From assembly GCA_039184055.1 (NCBI GenBank), contig JBCDBH010000080.1, forward strand, positions 1 through 18,571: DNA of 18,571 bases. Reading direction: 5' to 3'. This DNA is from JBCDBH01 sp039184055 (lineage in GTDB: Bacteria > Acidobacteriota > Thermoanaerobaculia > Multivoradales > J023). Below are positions 1 through 5,479 of this stretch, piece after piece. Positions within the stretch are counted from its first letter, which is position 1. Every line of letters starts with the position of its first letter. Both the position numbers and the translations under genes were made by a program. The notes below the pieces were generated by a model. The model saw nothing but the letters and a program-made list of their open reading frames with translations. It ran no database searches and was not told where the DNA came from.

Positions 1-99
1 ATAGACGGCGTTGTTGAGGTAGTAGTTGTCCATATCGCCACAGTAGATGTGGAGCTTGCCCGCAAGCTTGGGACCGAGCGTGGCCCAATCGCGTTTCAT
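1..99 (-). pseudogene. Inverted fragment of the same conserved gene (segment preceding the plus-strand copy)
   Basis: Read on the minus strand, bases 99 to 1 give 33 clean codons running off the left edge, including RDWATLGPKLAGKLHIY followed by the element DNYYLNNAVY. That element is also encoded on the plus strand at 106-135. Joined end to end, the minus-strand piece and the plus-strand piece make one continuous conserved segment (GKLHIY, then YYLNNAVY, then LAEEFLEG). This is therefore the upstream part of the same gene in inverted orientation. It cannot be a complete gene, because sequence beyond base 100 is already occupied by the other copy. It is either a chimeric join at a contig end or a real inversion. 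Confidence 0.5.
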
Positions 100-135
100 G
101 ATGTGGACGACTACTACCTCAACAACGCCGTCTAT
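1..135. repeat. 36-bp inverted repeat (arms 1-36 and 100-135)
   Basis: The reverse complement of 1-36 matches 100-135 with two mismatches, at 103 and 109. The 26 bases from 110 to 135 are perfect against 26 to 1. Both mismatches lie at the loop-side end. The loop is 63 bases. Both arms encode the same protein element (YYLNNAVY), each in its own sense direction. Confidence 0.85.
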
Positions 136-348
136 CTCGCCGAGGAATTTCTCGAAGGCACCACCGATCCGTACTACGGCGGCGTGGTCGGCTACGGTGA
201 CCGCGCCGAGCACTGCTGGAATGGCGATCACGAAAACCCGAACCACATCTCGCGGCTGCGCTACAACACCATGTACGTGCCTCGGATCATGGAGCGAATC
301 GAAGAATCGGCACCCGAAGGTGCCGATCTCACCAGCTGGCAATATTGA
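100..348 (+). CDS. C-terminal fragment of a conserved protein (possible alpha/beta-hydrolase or esterase-like)
   Basis: The reading frame is open from base 1 to the stop at 346-348, but only the part from about base 100 looks like real protein; upstream codons are the antisense of another coding segment. About 82 residues are readable: DYYLNNAVYLAEEF, then a Gly/Tyr-rich stretch (PYYGGVVGYGDR), the motif EHCWNGDHENPN, and the ending TSWQY. From memory this resembles the C-terminal part of large secreted or esterase-like proteins annotated as hypothetical in Acidobacteria and related phyla. The His and Cys in EHCWNGDH are the obvious candidate functional residues, but I cannot assign an activity. 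The N-terminal part is missing from this strand because of the fold-back at 1-135. The family is uncertain; the coding call itself is fairly sure. Confidence 0.55.
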   Translation, partial: DVDDYYLNNAVYLAEEFLEGTTDPYYGGVVGYGDRAEHCWNGDHENPNHISRLRYNTMYVPRIMERIEESAPEGADLTSWQY

Positions 349-357
349 GGGCATCGG

Positions 358-377
358 CCGGCTCCTCATGGAGCCGG
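358..377. terminator. Hairpin between convergent genes, possible bidirectional terminator
   Basis: CCGGCTCC (358-365), loop TCAT, GGAGCCGG (370-377): a perfect 8-bp GC-rich stem with a 4-base loop. It lies 9 bases after the stop of the plus-strand fragment and 12 bases after the stop of the minus-strand ChW gene, where a shared terminator is expected. There is no clear T-tract on either side, so it may act only as an RNA 3'-end stabiliser. Confidence 0.5.
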
Positions 378-389
378 ACCTCACCCCCC

Positions 390-2045
390 TCAGTTGCAGT
401 TGATCAACTTCACCTCGAGGGCTTCCATCCGTCGGCTCTCACCGATGGTGCCGGCGGTCGCGCCGTTGCGTACCCAGTCGAGCCAGCCATCGCCAGCGAC
501 ATGAGCGCGGTACTCCACCTCACACCCAGGCGGTGCATGGACGAGGTTGATCTGGATGGCCTCCATCCGCCGGGCGAGGCCGGTGGTGCCAGCGGTAGCG
601 CCATCACAGACTTCGCCGAGCCAACCGTCGAACGCGACATGAGCGCGGTAGCAGATACGCATGTCACCCGGATTGAGCAGGCGAATCTGCGCCGCTTCCA
701 TCCGCCGTGCCTGACCGGTGGTGCCAGCCGTCTCACCATCGAATTGCCAACCCAGCCAGCCGAGACTCTTGACGTGCGCGCGGTAGGTGACCTGCACATC
801 AGGGTCGAGCATGGTGACCCATTGCACCTCTTCGTCCCAGACGGTACAGCCATTCTGCACCGCCAGTTTCACCCGGTAGACCGCGCCGACGGTGTTCGCG
901 AAGTTGTAGTGGTCGGCTAGGTTGATCGTGCCGACCGAGCCGTCGAACCAGCCGGACCAATAGGAACCGCGCACCTTGTCTCCACCGACCGCATCGGTCA
1001 AGTAGATCTCGAGGAAGAAGCGATCTTCGTTTTCACTGGCATGACCATCGAGCGGTACGAATGATCGATCGTTAACGATCGTCGGCAGATCGAAATCGGC
1101 AACGGCGTCCCGACAATCACACAAACTGAGCGTGACCGAGAGCGCGTCGCCCTCGTCCTCGGCCCAGTGGGTGCTGTCGAAGTAGTCCTTGACCTTGGGG
1201 TTGGTGATCTGAGCCGGACGTCCGGTCCGGAACGTCGCGTGGCTCTTGTTGAACCTCACGACATTGAAATCGGTATGGACTTCGTCCTCGCAGGCGAAGT
1301 CGGTAAAGAGAAACGAGCCACGCACACCGATTTCCTTGGCCTTGTCGCGCTTCCAGCCGAAGATCCCGAAACGCTGATTGACGGTCCTGGCACCGACGGA
1401 CGAGTAGTAGCCCGCGCTGGTGATCCACCTGTTGATCTTCAAACGCCGCGCGCCACCGGGGTACATGTGTGTTTCCCGATCGGTCCAGGTACCGTGACAG
1501 CACTCATCTCCGCCACCACGCGGATCGAAGGAGACGTTGCCACCGGTATCCACTGTCTCGCCTTGGCGAATGAGGTCGAGCGTTTCGACGTCACGACCTT
1601 CGATCCGGTAGATGCCGTTCGGCTGGTGGCGATAGATCGTCTGACCGATCATGATCTCGCTTTGTGGGTTGAGCACGCCACGCAGATACGGGTCGAAGAT
1701 GTGGTGCAGGTCGGGATCGTTCTCGTCATCGAAACCGCCGGCGGCTTCGAGCCGCGCGGTCTCCGTCTCGATGTATACGAGCAGGGATTCAAAGCCCATC
1801 GCGTCGGCGAAGTCCTGAAAGACCGCCGCCTCACGATCGTCTTCGCTGTCTCCCGGTAGAGCATCGAACACCTGCTGTTGCGTGATCAACTCGGCCATCA
1901 CGGCGTCGAAGTGAGCCTGGTCGTCGAACGCCAACATGTCGAGATCGATACTCGGTACGTGAGGCCCTTCATCCCCACCCGCGTGGAGGGCCGAGGCCGT
2001 GAGCAAGACGAGCCCGACGACAAGATGAACAAGGATGCGATTCAT
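390..2045 (-). CDS. Secreted ChW-repeat protein, intact copy
   Basis: This is a 551-residue exported protein. The start at 2045 is chosen because an AAGGA ribosome site lies 9 bases upstream and a signal peptide begins there (hydrophobic core residues 4-20, likely cleavage after LHA at 22). Residues 30-165 are acidic and helical with FDPYLRGVLNPQSE and MIGQTIYRHQP. Residues 170-300 contain a CC pair (182-183) and a basic, aromatic beta-rich stretch. Residues 330-410 contain FVPLDGHASENEDRFFLEIY and YRVKLAVQNGC, a pattern I recall from secreted Bacteroidetes-type proteins. Residues 419-551 are three ChW repeats, each with YRAHV, GW, GxTAGTxG and RRMEA. ChW repeats are known mainly from clostridial surface proteins and are thought to mediate extracellular binding. 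It is the second gene of a two-gene operon, 38 bases after its paralogue. There is no catalytic motif; the likely role is extracellular binding (inference). Confidence 0.85.
   Translation of the reverse strand: MNRILVHLVVGLVLLTASALHAGGDEGPHVPSIDLDMLAFDDQAHFDAVMAELITQQQVFDALPGDSEDDREAAVFQDFADAMGFESLLVYIETETARLEAAGGFDDENDPDLHHIFDPYLRGVLNPQSEIMIGQTIYRHQPNGIYRIEGRDVETLDLIRQGETVDTGGNVSFDPRGGGDECCHGTWTDRETHMYPGGARRLKINRWITSAGYYSSVGARTVNQRFGIFGWKRDKAKEIGVRGSFLFTDFACEDEVHTDFNVVRFNKSHATFRTGRPAQITNPKVKDYFDSTHWAEDEGDALSVTLSLCDCRDAVADFDLPTIVNDRSFVPLDGHASENEDRFFLEIYLTDAVGGDKVRGSYWSGWFDGSVGTINLADHYNFANTVGAVYRVKLAVQNGCTVWDEEVQWVTMLDPDVQVTYRAHVKSLGWLGWQFDGETAGTTGQARRMEAAQIRLLNPGDMRICYRAHVAFDGWLGEVCDGATAGTTGLARRMEAIQINLVHAPPGCEVEYRAHVAGDGWLDWVRNGATAGTIGESRRMEALEVKLINCN
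393..791 (-). repeat. Three tandem ChW repeats (intact paralogue)
   Basis: Three units of 42-47 codons, each with Y-R-A-H-V, a G-W pair about 6 residues later, TAGT(T/I)G and RRMEA, separated by short linkers (NPGDM, APPGCE). The third unit ends at the C-terminus (INCN). Confidence 0.85.
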
Positions 2046-2059
2046 ATCGGTGTGTCCTT
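2046..2059 (-). promoter_or_regulatory. Ribosome binding site fixing the start of the intact ChW gene
   Basis: On the minus strand AAGGA (2055-2059) stands 9 bases before ATG at 2045. This argues for that start rather than upstream in-frame ATGs, which have no such site and would put 42 non-signal residues before the signal peptide. Confidence 0.7.
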
Positions 2060-2083
2060 TCGGCTTTCTTTGATTCATGTCGA

Positions 2084-2569
2084 TCAATTGCAGTTGACCA
2101 ACCGGACCTCGAGAGCTTCCATGCGACGCGACTGACCGGTGGTACCGGCCGTTGCGCCGTTGCGCACCCAACCGAGCCAGCCATGGGATGCGACGTGAGC
2201 GCGGTACTCCACCTCACAGCCGGCTGGAGCATCGCGGAGGTTGATTTGGATCGCTTCCATGCGGCGCGACAGACCCGTGGTGCCAGCCGTGACGCCATCG
2301 CAGACCTCACCGTGCCAACCGTCGAAAGCCGTGTGAGCGCGGTAGCAAATCCGCATGTCTCCAGGCGGGTTGAGCAGGCGGATCTGTGCCGCTTCCATCC
2401 GTCGCGCTTGACCGGTGGTGCCGGCCGTCTCACCGTCGAATTGCCAACCCAGCCAACCGAGACTCTTGACGTGCGCGCGGTAGGTGACGTGGATATCGGG
2501 ATCGAGCATGGTGATCCACTTCACCTCCTCGTCCCAATGCGTGCAGCCGTTCTTGAACGCCAGCTTCAC
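2084..2569 (-). pseudogene. Detached C-terminal part of the second ChW protein
   Basis: An open frame that continues the upstream ChW paralogue in the same frame after its TAA at 2573-2575. It begins KLAFKNGC, the counterpart of KLAVQNGC in the intact sister, and carries the same three ChW repeats (about residues 28-161) ending in VNCN. A GTG at 2569 could in theory start it, but there is no ribosome site upstream and no signal peptide, so a separate product would stay in the cytoplasm and be poorly made. Best read as the tail of a nonsense-interrupted gene. A sequencing or assembly error is also possible, because the protein sequence after the stop is well preserved (about 89% identical to the sister in the repeat region). 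Confidence 0.7.
2087..2488 (-). repeat. Three tandem ChW repeats (interrupted paralogue)
   Basis: Same organisation as in the downstream gene, with one extra Pro in the first linker (NPPGDM). The first unit is identical at the protein level to the first unit of the sister gene over about 40 residues. Confidence 0.85.
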
Positions 2570-2572
2570 GCG

Positions 2573-3751
2573 TTAGACTGTGACGGATGCACTGGAAAAA
2601 TTGTAGTGATCAGCCAGGTTGACGTTGCCGACCCCACCGTGGAACCAGCTCGACCAATAGGTACCGGTGACCTTGTCGCTACCGATCGCGTCGGTCGGGT
2701 AGATCTCGAGGAAAAAGCGATCTTCGTGATCGCTGGCATGACCGTCGAGCGGCACGAACGAGCGATCGTGAGCGGTCAATGGAAGATCGAAATTGGCGAC
2801 GGCGTCGCGACAGCCACAGAGGCTGAGGGTCGTCGAGTAAGCGTCATCGCCGTCCTCCAGCCAATGAGTGGTGTCGAAGTAATCTTTGACGTGGGCACCG
2901 ATGATGTCGCCAGGGCTCCGAATGAACGCTTCGGCTTTATTCTTGTTCGACCGTACGACATTGAAGTCTTCGTGGTGCTCGATCATGCAGTTCTTGTCGG
3001 TGACCAGCACGGAGCCACGTACGCCGATCAGATCGACCTTTTTGCGTCGCCATCCGAAACTGCCGGCTTTCTGGCTGAGGGTGAAGGCACCGACCGAAGA
3101 GTAGGCGCCGTTGGTGTGGACCCACTTGCGGACCTTCATCCGCTGCCCAGGGCCAGGGAGATCGTGATGCTCCTCGTGGGTCCAGTCGCCACGACAGCAA
3201 TCCCCTCCCCCACCACGCGGGTCGAACGACACCGTGCCACCGACGGGAACCTCCTCGCCCTGGCGGATCCGTTCGAGCGTCGCGACGTCACGATTTGCGA
3301 TCTCATAGGTGCCTTGCGGCTGATGACGGTAGATCGTCTGGCCGATCATGACCTCGCTTTGCGGATTGAGCACACCACGCAAATAGGGGTCGAAGATGTG
3401 ATGGTTGTCGGGGTCGTTCTCGTCGTCGAACACACCGGCGGCTCGGAGCCGCGCGGTCTCAGACTCGATATAGATCTCCAAAGACTCGAAGCCGAGCGCG
3501 TCGGCGTAGTCCTTGAACACCGACACGTATGGATCATCGTCGTCGCCGGGCAGAGCATCGAGCGCCTCTTGTTGGGCAATCAGATCGGTCATCACGGCGA
3601 CGAAGTGCGTCTGATCGTCGAATACCAGCATGTCGAGATCGATAGAGGGAAGGTGTGGCCCTTCGCCACCCTCGCCGCCACCACCGGCGTAAAGAGTCGA
3701 TGCCACGAGCAGGCCTAAGCCAAAGATGAGATGGACGAATGTTCGGATCAT
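2573..3751 (-). CDS. Secreted ChW-family paralogue, truncated before its ChW repeats
   Basis: Encodes 392 residues from the ATG at 3751 to an in-frame TAA at 2573-2575. The start is supported by AGGAG 8 bases upstream and by a signal peptide (core about residues 4-20, cleavage probably after LYA at 22, then a Gly-rich linker). The body follows the intact sister throughout: acidic helical region, FDPYLRGVLNPQSE, CC pair, IGVRGS, FVPLDGHASD and ADHYNF. Identity to the sister here is only moderate (about 55-60% by eye). The stop replaces the Tyr in YRVKLAV, so the product lacks the end of the third domain and all three ChW repeats. It is first in the minus-strand operon and diverges from the secreted protein at 4006. 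It could still be a secreted shortened protein, a decaying gene, or an error-split gene. Confidence 0.75.
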   Translation of the reverse strand: MIRTFVHLIFGLGLLVASTLYAGGGGEGGEGPHLPSIDLDMLVFDDQTHFVAVMTDLIAQQEALDALPGDDDDPYVSVFKDYADALGFESLEIYIESETARLRAAGVFDDENDPDNHHIFDPYLRGVLNPQSEVMIGQTIYRHQPQGTYEIANRDVATLERIRQGEEVPVGGTVSFDPRGGGGDCCRGDWTHEEHHDLPGPGQRMKVRKWVHTNGAYSSVGAFTLSQKAGSFGWRRKKVDLIGVRGSVLVTDKNCMIEHHEDFNVVRSNKNKAEAFIRSPGDIIGAHVKDYFDTTHWLEDGDDAYSTTLSLCGCRDAVANFDLPLTAHDRSFVPLDGHASDHEDRFFLEIYPTDAIGSDKVTGTYWSSWFHGGVGNVNLADHYNFSSASVTV

Positions 3752-3764
3752 GTCGAGGTCTCCT
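3752..3764 (-). promoter_or_regulatory. Ribosome binding site of the first ChW gene
   Basis: On the minus strand AGGAG (3760-3764, within AAAGGAG) is 8 bases before ATG at 3751. This fixes the start there instead of at an upstream in-frame ATG at 3793. Confidence 0.75.
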
Positions 3765-3990
3765 TTCGAGGGTCGATCCAGGTTGAAGCTCACTCGTCCT
3801 GGGAAGCGCGTCGAGAGGGTCGATTTCCCTCATCACGGATCAAAGACATTTGCCACGAGCTCGAGAGTCGATTCGTTTTCCACTCGATGAGGGACATCGG
3901 TCGGATATCTCGCTTTCAAGATGAGGATGGGCGGCGCACGAAAGTCGTGACGCCGCGAGACCTATCGAACAACCATCGCGAAACGACTGC

Positions 3991-4005
3991 AAAGGAGAGC
4001 TCAGG
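3991..4005 (+). promoter_or_regulatory. Ribosome binding site of the 4006 gene
   Basis: AAAGGAG at 3991-3997, 8 bases before ATG at 4006. It is almost the same leader as that of the divergent ChW gene. Confidence 0.75.
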
Positions 4006-5472
4006 ATGGGTCAGAAAACGAGCCTGAACACAAACCGACCACGTACCCGTTGGATCGGCATCTTCCTCTTGGTGCTAGTGCTCGGCGGCACTGGACATAT
4101 CGTGGCCGACGACGAGCAGACCGGTTCGACCACGCCATCGCTCGCCCACATCGGCACGGTGGAGGCAGTGAGCGAGGATCTGGTGGTGGCCGTCACGTGG
4201 GCCGACTCGGTGGATCTACCGGCCACCGCCACCCTACGTGCGAGTGATGGCAACGGCACGGTGCGGGCGAGCCAAACAGTGGTGCCACTGCCCGGTCAGA
4301 CGAGCACCGTGCGACTCATACGGACTCTGGCGGACACGGCCCAGCATGGATTCCAATTCCACCTGTCCGTCGTCTCCCCTGTCGACACGGCGCTCGCAGC
4401 CGAACGTCCGGTGCGCGTCGCCTACGTCTGCGCTGACGAGCTTTGCGTCTACCGGACGATCACCGGACTACGAGCCGGCGAGGTGATGATCGATCGCCGC
4501 CTGGCCAAAGCACTCGATCAGCAAGAGGCCGCCGACTCCTTGGATCTGCTCGGCGACGCCTTGACGGCCGATGCTTCGCTCACCGGAGCCGTGGTCACCT
4601 TGGCGAGTCAGCTCGATTCAGTGGCCGCGGCGGCCAAGAACGGCGATGGCTGCTTTTGCTTCTGGGAGAGCTCGGCCACGCTCTCACCCGAAACGATGTC
4701 GTGGGTGCATCACCACGCAGCAGGCTGGGAAGAGGTCGCCTGGTTCGGCCCTGGCGCGGCTCTCGGCCTCGGCTATCAGAAGCGAGCCGCCCATCCGAGC
4801 GGCGAACAAGACCATGATGGATCGAGCGAGGTCGCGATGGCCTTGCGCTGCTGGGAGATCGACGCGTGGCTACCCGTCGGTCTCGGGTTTCTCCACGACG
4901 GCGACGAGGTGACTCCGCTGGTCGTATCGCAACCTCGCGCCCGCGCCTGTCATCGCGACTGCCCGGCGGCAACGGTGGATCTCGATGCACGAGCCATCGG
5001 CCGAACCGCCGTCGGGGTCCTCGGCAATGGCCGAGCCGAGGCCGAAACACGAGTCGACCTGGCTTTCACCGATCCCACCGGAAAGAGCGTCACGCGGATC
5101 ATCGATCTGCACCTCGAGGAAAGCGATATTACGCTTCCGGATCGCACCGCTGTACGCATCCAGGACGCCTGCGCCGCCAATCCCGATCTCTGTAGCCACA
5201 CCGTGTCGGGACGCGATGCGGCGATTCGTCTCACATCCGACGCCACGATCGAGGTCCCAGCGGTTCCTCTGAGCTCCGACAGCGTTTGGAGCTTGGCCAT
5301 CGCTCGTCTCGACGACTACGCGATCCGAGCGGTCGGCTCGGCTACCTGCACGACCGAACCGGTCGTGTCGATCGAACGGGTGGGCGGCATCCCACCGGAA
5401 TCTCCGGAGTATTGCGATGGCGGCGGCGCGCTTCCCGACAGCTGCGGTTTGGTGATCGATCCCTGGGGCTGA
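4006..5472 (+). CDS. Secreted Cys-containing protein of unknown family
   Basis: A 488-residue protein that I do not recognise. The start is fixed by AAAGGAG 8 bases upstream. An N-terminal basic segment (KTSLNTNRPRTR) is followed by a hydrophobic core at residues 17-29 and a plausible signal cleavage after HIVA (about 34), so the protein is exported or anchored. Residues 45-135 read as a beta-sandwich (alternating Val/Thr strands). Paired cysteines follow: C142/C147 (CADELC), C216/C218 (CFCFW), ACHRDC near 310, DACAANPDLC near 387-394, and YCDGGG...DSCG near the end, so disulfides are likely. A helical Ala/Asp-rich stretch covers about 160-210. It diverges from the ChW operon across a shared regulatory gap and ends 7 bases from the convergent kinase gene. 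There is no catalytic motif. An envelope or extracellular role related to the ChW proteins is inferred from position only. Confidence 0.75.
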   Translation: MGQKTSLNTNRPRTRWIGIFLLVLVLGGTGHIVADDEQTGSTTPSLAHIGTVEAVSEDLVVAVTWADSVDLPATATLRASDGNGTVRASQTVVPLPGQTSTVRLIRTLADTAQHGFQFHLSVVSPVDTALAAERPVRVAYVCADELCVYRTITGLRAGEVMIDRRLAKALDQQEAADSLDLLGDALTADASLTGAVVTLASQLDSVAAAAKNGDGCFCFWESSATLSPETMSWVHHHAAGWEEVAWFGPGAALGLGYQKRAAHPSGEQDHDGSSEVAMALRCWEIDAWLPVGLGFLHDGDEVTPLVVSQPRARACHRDCPAATVDLDARAIGRTAVGVLGNGRAEAETRVDLAFTDPTGKSVTRIIDLHLEESDITLPDRTAVRIQDACAANPDLCSHTVSGRDAAIRLTSDATIEVPAVPLSSDSVWSLAIARLDDYAIRAVGSATCTTEPVVSIERVGGIPPESPEYCDGGGALPDSCGLVIDPWG

Positions 5473-5479
5473 TGACCCT

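Larger units (their letters stand above)
3752..4005. promoter_or_regulatory. Divergent intergenic region with regularly spaced direct repeats
   Basis: This 254-base gap must hold promoters for both the minus-strand ChW operon and the plus-strand gene at 4006. Three similar elements lie in the same orientation at 3767-3777 (CGAGGGTCGAT), 3814-3824 (AGAGGGTCGAT) and 3862-3872 (CGAGAGTCGAT), 47 and 48 bases apart. There is also a perfect 9-bp inverted pair, TCCCTCATC at 3826-3834 and GATGAGGGA at 3886-3894, and a small hairpin at 3815-3831. These could be regulator binding sites. I found no convincing -10/-35 pair on either strand. Confidence 0.35.

Noticed and set aside
1..135. Terminal inverted repeats of an insertion sequence
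   Set aside because: The arms are protein-coding parts of one gene family, only 63 bases apart, with no transposase and no target duplication.
393..791. CRISPR-like array from the repeated units
   Set aside because: The repeats are coding units of 42-47 codons (ChW), diverged at DNA level, without short identical repeats or unique spacers.
345..1859. Plus-strand open frames at 345-920 and 1167-1859
   Set aside because: Both lie antisense to the intact ChW gene and look like shadow translations (rich in Arg, Val, Asp, with no family resemblance).
2569..2575. TAA recoded as an amino acid, or GTG 2569 as a true independent start
   Set aside because: No recoding signal is seen and TAA recoding is rare; the GTG lacks a ribosome site and the product would lack a signal peptide. 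Mutation or sequence error is simpler.
2183..3718. 511-codon plus-strand open frame opposite the upstream ChW gene
   Set aside because: It is the antisense of a gene with signal peptide, ribosome site and a clear paralogue; its own protein has no signal, domain or ribosome site. High GC keeps antisense frames open.
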